Below are positions 9,698-17,809 of a stretch of DNA of 64,000 nt, piece after piece (position 1 is the stretch's first letter; each line of letters starts with the position of its first letter). The notes under the pieces were generated by a model, which was given only the letters and a program-made list of their open reading frames with translations, ran no database searches and was not told the origin of the DNA. The DNA is from Clostridia bacterium (GTDB lineage: Bacteria > Bacillota > Clostridia > Oscillospirales > Acutalibacteraceae). The stretch covers positions 1 to 64,000 of the forward strand of contig JAFUIO010000009.1 of assembly GCA_017468425.1 (NCBI GenBank). Reading direction: 5' to 3'. The translations under genes were made by a program, and so were the position numbers.

Positions 9698-9967
9698 ATA
9701 GCTTTGATGGAGAGTGTTGTCGCTGCCCCTTTCGAAGAGAGCCGCCGTCTGGTGCAAGTGCGGTAAAGAGAAACGGCAATTTGTAGCTCCGGAGCTGAAA
9801 AGAAGAAAACCCGAAATGGTGAGTAGAACTTTTCCGTGATTGCTGCGTTAATGCATAAGGTTTGTCGGAACCTGAGTGGCGTTTTTGAACGCAATTTGAG
9901 TGGTACCGCGGGCAACAGATATTGGTGCTCGTCTCAAAGTATTATATCTTTGGGACGGGCTTTTTGT
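9698..9967 (+). ncRNA. T-box riboswitch leader 2, specifier probably GUA (Val)
   Basis: Landmarks: AGAGAG (9736-9741), CTGGTG (9749-9754), T-box GAGTGGTACCGCGG (9898-9911) and terminator stem CTCGTCTCAAAG/CTTTGGGACGGG with a T run (9928-9965). The Stem I helices GTTGTC/GGCAAT and GGAG/CTCC bracket TTGTAG. Keeping the spacing used in leader 1 (codon, one purine, five bases, GAG) gives GTA at 9783-9785. UGU (Cys) in a neighbouring register is disfavoured because the TGGT bulge needs discriminator A73, present in tRNA-Val but not tRNA-Cys. The T-box class is certain, the amino acid is a reasoned reading. Confidence 0.88.
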
Positions 9968-10000
9968 TTGGCTTACCCGAAGAAAAAAGGAGAACTTTGT

Positions 10001-12289
10001 ATGAAAGAAACAGGCACACTCGACATTAAAATTATGGAAATGGCCGAACGTATCCGCGAACTGCGTGAAATTGAAGGCCTTACACAAGCTGAAATGGCTG
10101 TGAAAACAGGTGTAACTCTTGAAGAGTACATATCCTGCGAAGAAGGCAGAAGCGACCTTTCTTTCGCATTCCTTTACAGATGTTCACAGGCATTCAGGGT
10201 TGACGTTACTGACATTATTGAAGGTGTCAGCCCCACACTTAAATCTTACGTTGTAACACGAAAAGGCCGCGGTCAGGAAATTCAGGAAGCTCACGGTCTT
10301 AAGTATTACAACCTTGCTCCTTCATTTGTAAACAGAATTGCAGAACCCCTTTACGTTAAGTGCGAATATAACGAAGGTGACGATGATAAAGAGCTTGAAC
10401 TGACTTCTCATGATGGTCAGGAATGCGACATTGTTATCAGCGGTTCACTTAAAGTACAGGTGGGCAACCATACTGCAATCCTCAACGAAGGCGACAGCAT
10501 CTATTATGATAGTGCCACACCTCACGGTATGACTGCGGTAGGTGGCAGAGATTGCGAATTCTACGCAATGGTGCTTAACCCCACAGGCGAGCCTATTCCC
10601 GAGCTTGAACAGGCTAAGACTGAAATGACTCAGGCACCCAAAAGAGAAAAAACAAACAGAAGAATTTATCATAACTTCATTCATCCCGTTGAAGATGAAA
10701 GAGGCGCACTTCTTTCACTTTCATTTGAAAATGAAGATAAATTCAACTTTGCTTTTGATATCGTTGACGGAATCGCGAAGAAACTGCCCGATAAAATGGC
10801 AATGCTTCACGTTTCAAAAGATAAAACAGAAAGAATTTTCACTTTCAAAGATATGATGCAGTATTCTGCACAGGCAGCAAACTACTTCAAGTCACTCGGC
10901 ATCAGGAAAGGTGACAAGGTAATGCTCGTTCTTAAACGTCATTATCAGTTCTGGTTTGCAGTGCTTGGTCTTCATAAACTCGGTGCAGTTGTAATTCCTG
11001 CAACTCATCAGCTTAAAGACCACGACTTTGAATACCGTTTCAACGCTGCTGATGTTAAAGCTATTGTCTGCACTGCAGATGACGGTACATATGAACAGGT
11101 TGAAATGGCAGAAAAGAACGCTCCTTCACTTCAGATTAAAATTATGGTTGGTGCAGAGCGTGAAGGCTGGAGAAACTTTGACGAAGAGTTCAAGCTCTAC
11201 AGCAATGTATTTGAAAGAACAGACGATACTCCCTGCGGTGACGATTATATGCTTATGTTCTTCACATCAGGCACAACAGGTTACCCCAAAATCGCTGCTC
11301 ATTCATATAAATATCCTTTGGGCCACTTTATCACAGCCAACTATTGGCATTGTGTAAATCCCCAGGGACTTCATCTTACAATTTCAGACACAGGCTGGGC
11401 AAAATCAATGTGGGGTAAACTCTACGGACAGTGGCTCTGCGAAGCAGCAGTATTTGTTTACGACTTTGACCGCTTTGATGCTTCAGATATTCTGCCTATG
11501 TTTGCGAAATATAAAATCACAACATTCTGTGCACCGCCCACAATGTACAGAATGATGATTAAAGAAGACCTTACAAAGTACGATGTATCGTCAGTTGAAC
11601 ACGCAACAATCGCCGGTGAGGCTCTTAACCCCGAAGTGTTCAGACAATTCGAAAACCTTACAGGACTTCAGGTTATGGAAGGCTTCGGTCAGTCAGAAAC
11701 AACACTTGTTATCGGTAACCTTTTCGGTTCAGAACACAGACTCGGCTCAATGGGTAAACCCGTACCGCTTTACGATGTTGATATTGTTGACCCCGACGGC
11801 AACCCTGTTGCAGACGGTGAAACAGGCGAAATCGTTATCCGCACATCTGAAAAAGTTCCCTGCGGTCTCTTCAAAGGTTACTACCTTGATGAAGAAAAAA
11901 CAAATGAAGCATGGTATGACGGTCTTTATCACACAGGCGATACAGCTTGGCGAGATGAAGACGGATTCTACTGGTATGTGGGACGTGTTGATGACGTTAT
12001 CAAGTCTTCAGGCTACCGTATCGGACCATTCGAAATCGAAAATGTTATTATGGAACTTCCCTATGTTCTTGAATGCGGTGTTTCTGCTGCTCCTGACGAA
12101 GTAAGAGGTCAGGTTGTTAAGGCAAGCATTGTTCTTACTAAAGGCACAGAAGGCACAGAAGAACTTAAGAAAGAAATCCAGAAATACGTTAAAGAACACA
12201 CAGCTCCTTATAAATATCCCAGAATTGTTGTGTTCAAGGATGAACTGCCCAAGACAGTAAGCGGTAAAATTCAAAGAAACAAACTTTAA
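10001..12289 (+). CDS. HTH-cupin-acyl-CoA synthetase fusion protein 2
   Basis: A 762-aa paralogue of the protein at 7157 with the same order: XRE-type HTH (about residues 8-70, LREIEGLTQAEMAVKTGVTL), cupin (about 105-190, HDGQECDIVISGSLKVQVG, EGDSIYYDSATPHGM) and AMP-forming acyl-CoA synthetase (about 235-762) with FFTSGTTGYPKIAAH, MEGFGQSETT, YHTGDTAWRDEDGF and VSGKIQRNKL. The two synthetase domains share long identical runs, while the HTH, cupin and linker differ more. The ATG at 10001 has AGGAG 8 nt upstream; the longer frame enters the T-box. It is the first gene of the T-box 2 transcript, followed by an inverted repeat, a ParA-like ATPase gene and vorDBAC, which links it directly to 2-oxoacid metabolism. 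Isobutyrate is the inferred acid if the specifier is Val. Confidence 0.88.
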   Translation: MKETGTLDIKIMEMAERIRELREIEGLTQAEMAVKTGVTLEEYISCEEGRSDLSFAFLYRCSQAFRVDVTDIIEGVSPTLKSYVVTRKGRGQEIQEAHGLKYYNLAPSFVNRIAEPLYVKCEYNEGDDDKELELTSHDGQECDIVISGSLKVQVGNHTAILNEGDSIYYDSATPHGMTAVGGRDCEFYAMVLNPTGEPIPELEQAKTEMTQAPKREKTNRRIYHNFIHPVEDERGALLSLSFENEDKFNFAFDIVDGIAKKLPDKMAMLHVSKDKTERIFTFKDMMQYSAQAANYFKSLGIRKGDKVMLVLKRHYQFWFAVLGLHKLGAVVIPATHQLKDHDFEYRFNAADVKAIVCTADDGTYEQVEMAEKNAPSLQIKIMVGAEREGWRNFDEEFKLYSNVFERTDDTPCGDDYMLMFFTSGTTGYPKIAAHSYKYPLGHFITANYWHCVNPQGLHLTISDTGWAKSMWGKLYGQWLCEAAVFVYDFDRFDASDILPMFAKYKITTFCAPPTMYRMMIKEDLTKYDVSSVEHATIAGEALNPEVFRQFENLTGLQVMEGFGQSETTLVIGNLFGSEHRLGSMGKPVPLYDVDIVDPDGNPVADGETGEIVIRTSEKVPCGLFKGYYLDEEKTNEAWYDGLYHTGDTAWRDEDGFYWYVGRVDDVIKSSGYRIGPFEIENVIMELPYVLECGVSAAPDEVRGQVVKASIVLTKGTEGTEELKKEIQKYVKEHTAPYKYPRIVVFKDELPKTVSGKIQRNKL

Positions 12290-12297
12290 GATTGTGC

Positions 12298-12381
12298 GAA
12301 ATCGGTAATATGTCATTTTTTGGTGCTCGGAGTACATCACGTACATCGTCGCATCAGAAAAATGCCATCTTCCACGATTTC
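12298..12381. repeat. 84-bp imperfect inverted repeat
   Basis: The arms start GAAATCG (12298) and finish CGATTTC (12381), and pairing continues inward through ATGTCATTTTT with AGAAAAATGCCAT and GTGC with GCAT, leaving a loop containing GTACATCACGTAC. The RNA would fold into one long hairpin between the second synthetase gene and the ParA-like gene. There is no T run at its foot, so it is more like a small dispersed repeat or an RNA-processing signal than a terminator. Confidence 0.6.
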
Positions 12382-12402
12382 TCATCAATCTTCAATAAAA
12401 AT

Positions 12403-12430
12403 CGTAGGGGACGGCGTCCTCGACGTCCCG
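12403..12430. repeat. CGTAGGGG half-element
   Basis: CGTAGGGGACG followed, after a short loop, by CGACGTCCC. It is a single-hairpin member of the dispersed family also found at 33, 9453 and 9566. It lies directly before the ParA-like gene, whose ribosome-binding region is consequently poorly defined. Confidence 0.5.
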
Positions 12431-12451
12431 AATAAAAATTTGGTGAACAAA

Positions 12452-13120
12452 ATGAACTTCAGACGTATAACTCTTTTTGCAGGTCATTACGGCTCAGGTA
12501 AAACAAACATCGCCGTAAACTATGCAGTAAAGATAAAGGACGCAGGTCTTGATGTTTGCGTTGCAGACCTTGATATAGTAAATCCCTACTATCGTGCAAA
12601 AGACAGTGAGGATGAGCTTCAGAAAAGGGGAATAAAGTTAATTTCTTCCGTTTATGCAAACTCAAACGTGGATTTACCTGCAATTCCTCAGGATATGTAT
12701 TCAATTATCGATAACAAAGAAACTTTCGCCGTTATGGATATCGGCGGTGACGACCGCGGAGCGTTGGCTCTCGGCAGATATGCACCGTCAATTATCGAAG
12801 AAAACGACTACGAAATGTTTTTTGTAATCAATAAATTCAGACCGCTTACTCCCGATGCTGCGAGTACGGTCGAAGTGATGAGAGAAGTTGAATCGGCAGG
12901 CGGAATCAAATTCACAGCCATTGTCAATAACTCAAATCTCGGCGAAGAAACAACTGCAGAAGATGTACTTTCTTCTGTAAGCTATGCCGAAGAAATTTCA
13001 TCACTTACAGGTTTACCTGTAAAACTTACAACAGTCAAAAGTACGTTATTCGACGAATTGTCAGGCAGAATAGAAAATGTAATGCCCCTCAATTTGCAAC
13101 ACGTAAGAAAATATGATTAA
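12452..13120 (+). CDS. ParA/MinD-like P-loop ATPase associated with the oxidoreductase genes
   Basis: A 222-aa P-loop protein. The N-terminus has the deviant Walker A GHYGSGKTN (residues about 10-18), followed by ADLDIVNPYYRAKD and a Walker B-like AVMDIGGDDRGALALG near residue 95, as in the SIMIBI class (CobQ/MinD/ParA). The role is unknown. Its position immediately before vorDBAC (12 bp to vorD) suggests a part in cofactor or Fe-S assembly or regulation of the oxidoreductase, but that is inference. Start choice is uncertain: ATG 12452 begins exactly where family similarity begins, GTG 12443 is in frame, and no good SD is visible. Upstream in-frame sequence is repeat DNA and probably not translated. 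Confidence 0.75.
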   Translation: MNFRRITLFAGHYGSGKTNIAVNYAVKIKDAGLDVCVADLDIVNPYYRAKDSEDELQKRGIKLISSVYANSNVDLPAIPQDMYSIIDNKETFAVMDIGGDDRGALALGRYAPSIIEENDYEMFFVINKFRPLTPDAASTVEVMREVESAGGIKFTAIVNNSNLGEETTAEDVLSSVSYAEEISSLTGLPVKLTTVKSTLFDELSGRIENVMPLNLQHVRKYD

Positions 13121-13132
13121 GGGAGAGATAAT

Positions 13133-13339
13133 ATGGCAAAGGTAACTTTCGCAACAGATTTGTGTAAAGGTTGCGGTCTTTGTGTTGTTGCGTGTCCAAA
13201 GAAAATTATCGCACTTTCCAAAGACAAAATCAATGTTAAAGGACATCATCCCGCTGAAATTACAGACAGTGAGAAATGTGTAGGTTGTGCTTTCTGTGCA
13301 ACAATGTGTCCTGATTGTGTAATTAAGGTTGAGAGGTGA
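13133..13339 (+). CDS. vorD: 2-oxoacid:ferredoxin oxidoreductase delta subunit (2x[4Fe-4S] ferredoxin)
   Basis: A 68-aa ferredoxin-like protein with two clusters of the form CxxCxxCxxxC: CKGCGLCVVACP (residues about 13-24) and CVGCAFCATMCP (about 48-59). This is the electron-carrying subunit of four-subunit ketoacid:ferredoxin oxidoreductases, linking the thiamine-diphosphate centre with external ferredoxin. It precedes the alpha, beta and gamma subunit genes and has an SD (GGGAGAG) before its ATG. The vor label rests on similarity of the whole cluster to 2-oxoisovalerate-type enzymes; Kor (2-oxoglutarate) enzymes are the main alternative. Confidence 0.88.
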   Translation: MAKVTFATDLCKGCGLCVVACPKKIIALSKDKINVKGHHPAEITDSEKCVGCAFCATMCPDCVIKVER

Positions 13340-13344
13340 GAATA

Positions 13345-14412
13345 ATGGCAGAAAAAGTTTTGATGAAAGGTAACGAAGCAATTGCTGAAGCTGCTATTAT
13401 GGCAGGTTGCCGCCATTACTTCGGTTATCCTATAACTCCTCAGACAGAGGTTGCTGCTTACATGGCGAAACGTATGCCCAAAATTGAGGGTGGCGTTTTC
13501 CTTCAGGCAGAAAGCGAAATCGCAGCAATCAATATGGTTTATGGCGTTGCTGCAACAGGTAAGAGAGTAATGACTTCTTCTTCAAGCCCCGGAATTTCAC
13601 TTAAGAGTGAAGGCATTTCATATATCGCAGGTTGCGACCTTCCTGCACTTATCGTTAACGTGCAGCGTGGTGGCCCCGGTCTCGGCGGTATCCAGCCTTC
13701 ACAGTCAGACTATTTCCAGGCAACAAGAGGCAGCGGTCACGGTGACTATCACCTTATCGTTCTTGCTCCTGCATCAGTTCAGGAAATGGCATCTCTTACA
13801 TTCAAGGCATTCAATCTTGCTGACAAATACCGTATGCCCACAATGATTCTTGCAGACGGTACAATGGGTCAGATGATGGAACCTGTAAGCCTTGATATGG
13901 GCGAAGTTGAAACATACGAAAAACCCTGGGCACTTACAGGTACAAATATGGAAAGAGAACACAATATCGTAAACTCTCTTTCACTTGTTCCCGAAGAACT
14001 TGAAAAATTCAACTTTGAACGTTTTGAAAAATACAAAGCAATCGAAGAAAACGAAGCACTCTGTGAAGAATTTATGATGGAAGATGCAGAAATCTGTGTT
14101 GCAGCTTTCGGTATTGCATCACGTGTTTCAAAGAACGCAGTTCTTGAAGCAAGAAAGCAGGGCATAAAAGTTGGTCTTATCAGACCTATCACACTCTGGC
14201 CCTTCCCCAAAAAGGCATTCAGAGCTGCTGCAGATAAAGTTAAAGCTTTTGTCAGCGTAGAAATGTCAATGGGACAGATGATTGAAGACGTTAAACTTGC
14301 AACAGAATGCAAGAAACCTGTATCACTCTGCAACAGAGCAGGTGGTATGATTCCTTCTCCTGACCAGGTACTTAACGCAATTATTGAAGCAAACAAAGGA
14401 GGCGACAAATAA
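13345..14412 (+). CDS. vorB: 2-oxoacid:ferredoxin oxidoreductase alpha subunit (VorB-type)
   Basis: A 355-aa subunit carrying the pyrimidine-binding domain I (HYFGYPITPQTEVAAYMAKR, residues about 22-41), the loop SSSSPGISLKSEGISYIAG, and domain II near the C-terminus. It pairs with the beta subunit to form the thiamine diphosphate site for oxidative decarboxylation of a 2-oxo acid to acyl-CoA, CO2 and reduced ferredoxin, a reaction that is reversible. The ATG at 13345 is preceded by GAGG at 8 nt; an in-frame GTG at 13336 overlaps the vorD stop and is too close to the SD. The T-box 2 context and the adjacent acyl-CoA synthetases favour branched-chain 2-oxo acids and the carboxylating direction; this is inferred. 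Confidence 0.9.
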   Translation: MAEKVLMKGNEAIAEAAIMAGCRHYFGYPITPQTEVAAYMAKRMPKIEGGVFLQAESEIAAINMVYGVAATGKRVMTSSSSPGISLKSEGISYIAGCDLPALIVNVQRGGPGLGGIQPSQSDYFQATRGSGHGDYHLIVLAPASVQEMASLTFKAFNLADKYRMPTMILADGTMGQMMEPVSLDMGEVETYEKPWALTGTNMEREHNIVNSLSLVPEELEKFNFERFEKYKAIEENEALCEEFMMEDAEICVAAFGIASRVSKNAVLEARKQGIKVGLIRPITLWPFPKKAFRAAADKVKAFVSVEMSMGQMIEDVKLATECKKPVSLCNRAGGMIPSPDQVLNAIIEANKGGDK

Positions 14413-15164
14413 TGGTAGTTTTTGATAAACCCCATGCACTGACAGATGCTCCTCTTCATTACTGCCCCGGATGTACTCACGGTATTATCCACCGTCTTGT
14501 TGCCGAGGTTATGGATGAACTTGGAATCGAAGGTAAAGCAATAGGTGTTGCACCTGTTGGTTGCTCAGTTATGGCATATAACTATTTCGGTTGTGATATG
14601 ATTCAGGCTGCTCACGGACGTGCTCCCGCAGTTGCAACAGGCGTTAAACGTGCAGACCCCTCGAAAATTGTTTTCACATATCAGGGTGACGGCGACCTTG
14701 CAGCTATCGGTACAGCAGAAACTGTTCATTCAGCAGCAAGACGCGAAAATATCACAGTTATTTTCGTAAACAACGCAATTTACGGTATGACAGGCGGCCA
14801 GATGGCTCCCACAACTCTTCCCGGTCAGGTTACACAGACTTCACCTTACGGCAGAGATGTTAATATTGCAGGTTATCCCGTTAAAGTTGCAGAGCTTCTT
14901 TCAAATGTTGACGGTGCTGCTTACATCGAAAGAGTTGCAGTAAACAATGTTAAAAACATCAACAAAGCAAAGAAAGCAATCAAAAAAGCATTCCAGAATC
15001 AGATTGACGGAAAAGGCTTCTCACTTGTTGAAGTGCTTTCAACTTGTCCCACAAACTGGGGTGTAACTCCTGAAAAAGCACTCACATGGCTTGAAGAAAA
15101 TATGATGCCCTATTATCCCTTGGGCGTTTATAAAGATATCTATGCAGAGGAGGAAACAAAATGA
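14412..15164 (+). CDS. vorA: 2-oxoacid:ferredoxin oxidoreductase beta subunit (thiamine diphosphate binding)
   Basis: A 250-aa subunit with [14 protein letters not shown] near residue 15, whose cysteines typify this subunit family, and the thiamine diphosphate motif beginning [11 protein letters not shown] (about 93) and ending in [11 protein letters not shown] (about 122). The ATG overlaps the vorB stop by one base (TAATG), indicating coupled translation. The C-terminal part lacks additional Fe-S motifs, as expected because the clusters reside in the delta subunit. Confidence 0.9.
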   Translation: MVVFDKPHALTDAPLHYCPGCTHGIIHRLVAEVMDELGIEGKAIGVAPVGCSVMAYNYFGCDMIQAAHGRAPAVATGVKRADPSKIVFTYQGDGDLAAIGTAETVHSAARRENITVIFVNNAIYGMTGGQMAPTTLPGQVTQTSPYGRDVNIAGYPVKVAELLSNVDGAAYIERVAVNNVKNINKAKKAIKKAFQNQIDGKGFSLVEVLSTCPTNWGVTPEKALTWLEENMMPYYPLGVYKDIYAEEETK

Positions 15165-15697
15165 GTAAATCATCAAGCATCCTCTTTGCAGGATTCGGCG
15201 GACAGGGCGTTCTGTTCGTAGGTAAATTCTTGGCATACAAAGGCCTTGACGAAGGCAAGCAGGTAAGCTGGCTTCCCTCATACGGCCCTGAAATGCGTGG
15301 CGGTACTGCCAGTTGCAGCGTTATCATCAGCGATGACCCCATCGGTTCTCCTATTATCAATGAACCCGATATCCTTGTTGCAATGAACCTTCCTTCACTT
15401 GATAAGTACGAAGCTTCAGTTAAAAAAGGCGGCAAGATTATCCTTGACAGCTCTCTTATCGGCAGGAAAGTCCAGCGAGACGATGTTGAAGTTTTCTATC
15501 TTCCTGCAACACAGCTTGCAAACGATAACAACATCCCTAAACTTGCTAATATGATTATTGCAGGTAAACTTATGAAAGAATGCGATGCTGTATCATCTGA
15601 CAACATCAGAGAAGCACTTTCACACGTTGTTTCAGCAAGACATCAGGATATGCTGGAAGTTAACCTCGGTGCAATCGAAATCGGTTACAACGCATAA
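15161..15697 (+). CDS. vorC: 2-oxoacid:ferredoxin oxidoreductase gamma subunit
   Basis: A 178-aa subunit with the hallmark [15 protein letters not shown] near residue 11, followed by [16 protein letters not shown]. This gamma domain interacts with CoA and completes the alpha-beta-gamma-delta enzyme. It overlaps vorA by 4 bp (ATGA), and a strong terminator follows 17 bp after its stop, closing the T-box 2 operon. Confidence 0.9.
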   Translation: MSKSSSILFAGFGGQGVLFVGKFLAYKGLDEGKQVSWLPSYGPEMRGGTASCSVIISDDPIGSPIINEPDILVAMNLPSLDKYEASVKKGGKIILDSSLIGRKVQRDDVEVFYLPATQLANDNNIPKLANMIIAGKLMKECDAVSSDNIREALSHVVSARHQDMLEVNLGAIEIGYNA

Positions 15698-15714
15698 TAA
15701 CAAAAAATCAATTA

Positions 15715-15753
15715 ACACCCGATTACTATAACGTATCGGGTGTTGCTTTTTTT
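15715..15753 (+). terminator. Terminator of the acyl-CoA synthetase/vor operon
   Basis: Stem ACACCCGAT/ATCGGGTGT (15715-15743) followed by TTGC and a run of eight T (15746-15753). Confidence 0.88.
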
Positions 15754-15754
15754 A

Positions 15755-15783
15755 TTGACTTTTTACATCTATTATGATATATT
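15755..15783 (+). promoter_or_regulatory. Promoter for the LicD gene cluster
   Basis: TTGACT (15755-15760), a 17-bp spacer and TATATT (15778-15783), about 50 bp before the licD-fusion start codon and just after the vor terminator. Confidence 0.65.
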
Positions 15784-15832
15784 ATAAATTACGAAAGTGC
15801 GTAATAATTTTTAATTATTAAGGTGATGTTAA

Positions 15833-17788
15833 ATGAATAGTTTAATAATTACAGATGAAATTGAAATGACCGCCTCTGCCGTTGACAGAGTGCTTACACG
15901 TGTGTTTCTTGAAAAAAAGAAATTTTATGATAACTACTATTTTGTTTGTGATAATAATTTTGTATCAGAATATATCGTTCAGTCAATGAACATTATCGCA
16001 CAGAAATCAAGATATTTTCTTGGCTCTGCATATTTTGTTCCCGCTTGTGCAAAAAGTGAAAAGCTTGAAGAATTGCTTACAAGCGAAGGCTGCGCAATAA
16101 AAGAAATTTCTCCTGATAATTTTGAAAAAATCAAAAACAAGAAGAAAGAAACATCCTGCGTAGTTACTTTCCTCAACAGTGCAGAAAAGAAAAATCAGAA
16201 GAGCGTTATGGATGCTCTTGAAAAGGTGTTTGCTTTTGCAGGTAACAACTCTTCACGCGTTGTGGTTGGTGCTTTGTTACCACTTATGCCTCCTATTCCT
16301 CAGGGAATAGACCACCTTGCAGAAAGAGAATACAACTTCTTCGTTGAAGAATATGCAGAAGATGTACGTCCTGATTTTGAATTCTATGTTGCTGTAGAAA
16401 AAAGATGCCGTCAGGCAGTAAGGGACGAAAATATTGACGCAACTCTTTTGCGTTTTGACAATGTTTTTGCACCTGATAATCAGCACATACCTGCATTTGA
16501 CCTTAAGGCTACAATTCTTGAAGCATTTGCAAATCAGTGTGTTGAAATCAAAAGAGAAGATTATGAAACTACATTTACACTCACATATATACGCGACGTT
16601 GTGGCATCTCTTATCTTTTCACTCTATAAGGTAAAATCCGGCCACACATACAATGTGGCAACTTATACTGCCACACCTGCAACAGTAAAGTTTGCAATAT
16701 TCACAAAATGCAAAGAATATCTCAAACTTAAATGTGATGTTGAAGATTATGACAAAGAAGCTATTGAATACAGATGTATGAGTACGCTGAAATTCAGAAA
16801 GATGAGATATAAAACTTTCTGCCGTCGTACAGATGCAATTTATTCAATGATTTGTTACCTTTCAGAAATTGAATATGATAACAGTCCTCTTGTTGCATTC
16901 TATGACGGAAAACTTGCCCGTCTTAAAGACCTTGAAATCTACATTCTCAACGAAATCGAGAGAGTGTGTCAGAAGCACGGCATCAAATATTTCCTTGCAG
17001 GCGGTTCGCTTCTCGGTGCAGTGAGAAACGGTATGAGTATTGCCTGGGACGATGACCTTGATATCGGTATGCTCAGAGAAGATTATGATAAATTCCGTAA
17101 AGTTTTCCAGGAAGAAATGGGCGAACAGTTTGCTTATTCCTGCCCCACAAACGGAAGCGGAAGCCATTATACAATCGATAAAGTCCGTCTTAAAGGTACA
17201 TATTTCTCGACTAACTATTCAAGCAAAAATGAAGTTGAAGACGGTATTTTCATCGATATACTTGTTTATGATAAAACAAGTAATAATAAATTCCTTCAGA
17301 AATTGCATATGGCATATCTCTATGCAATTACAAAGGCTCTTGAAGTGCGTTGGTACAATGCGCCCAGAAAGAATTTCCACTACAGAGCTTCAAAACTTGC
17401 TCTGCCGTTTTTGAGATTAATTCCGTATTCTGTATACCACGGCTTGTTTGAACTTGGTGTTTCTTTCTATAAAAACAAGAAAGACGCAAAATATCTCATC
17501 GACAGTGTAGGTAAAAAGCTTATTGACGGTGTTATGCCTATCGATGGCCTTGAAGAAGTGCAGTATGTTGATTTTGACGGCATAAAAGCACCTATTCCTG
17601 TTGATTACACAGGCTATCTCAATTATGCTTACGGCCCTGACTATCTTACTCTGCCCACATATTCAAAGCGCAGAGCACCTCATAATTTCGCAAGAATTGA
17701 TATGGGCGAATATATCTTTGAAAATAAAGACACTCCGCAGTTCCGTTCAGTAAATATCAAAGGCGAACTGTATGAAGAAGAAATATAA
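15833..17788 (+). CDS. LicD-family protein with N-terminal SDR-like domain
   Basis: A 651-aa protein in two parts. Residues about 1-310 resemble the C-terminal parts of an extended NAD-dependent epimerase (LLRFDNVFAP, TYIRDVVASLIF, HTYNVATYTATPATVKF) but lack a GxxGxxG dinucleotide loop and the YxxxK catalytic pair, so this part is probably non-catalytic. Residues about 370-640 are a LicD domain with KYFLAGGSLLGAVRNG and AWDDDLDIGMLREDYDKF, the acidic motif expected for metal and phosphodiester chemistry. LicD enzymes transfer phosphocholine-like or polyol-phosphate groups from CDP donors to surface glycans. The next gene encodes a cytidylyltransferase, which fits production of the CDP donor. 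The substrate is not known. Confidence 0.8.
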   Translation: MNSLIITDEIEMTASAVDRVLTRVFLEKKKFYDNYYFVCDNNFVSEYIVQSMNIIAQKSRYFLGSAYFVPACAKSEKLEELLTSEGCAIKEISPDNFEKIKNKKKETSCVVTFLNSAEKKNQKSVMDALEKVFAFAGNNSSRVVVGALLPLMPPIPQGIDHLAEREYNFFVEEYAEDVRPDFEFYVAVEKRCRQAVRDENIDATLLRFDNVFAPDNQHIPAFDLKATILEAFANQCVEIKREDYETTFTLTYIRDVVASLIFSLYKVKSGHTYNVATYTATPATVKFAIFTKCKEYLKLKCDVEDYDKEAIEYRCMSTLKFRKMRYKTFCRRTDAIYSMICYLSEIEYDNSPLVAFYDGKLARLKDLEIYILNEIERVCQKHGIKYFLAGGSLLGAVRNGMSIAWDDDLDIGMLREDYDKFRKVFQEEMGEQFAYSCPTNGSGSHYTIDKVRLKGTYFSTNYSSKNEVEDGIFIDILVYDKTSNNKFLQKLHMAYLYAITKALEVRWYNAPRKNFHYRASKLALPFLRLIPYSVYHGLFELGVSFYKNKKDAKYLIDSVGKKLIDGVMPIDGLEEVQYVDFDGIKAPIPVDYTGYLNYAYGPDYLTLPTYSKRRAPHNFARIDMGEYIFENKDTPQFRSVNIKGELYEEEI

Positions 17789-17809
17789 AAAAGGAAGGCT
17801 GATTTGAAA

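Noticed and set aside
9782-9784. UGU (Cys) specifier in T-box 2
   Set aside because: Spacing differs from T-box 1, and the TGGT bulge requires discriminator A73, which tRNA-Cys lacks.
9836-10000. N-terminal extension of the second synthetase reading frame to 9836
   Set aside because: It lies inside the second T-box; SD AGGAG and ATG 10001 are well placed.
12008-12388. Minus-strand frame over the end of the second synthetase gene
   Set aside because: It is a shadow of the synthetase gene extended through the inverted repeat.
13869-14492. Long minus-strand open frame opposite vorB
   Set aside because: It is antisense to a well-supported gene, with low-complexity Ser/Ile-rich translation and no SD.
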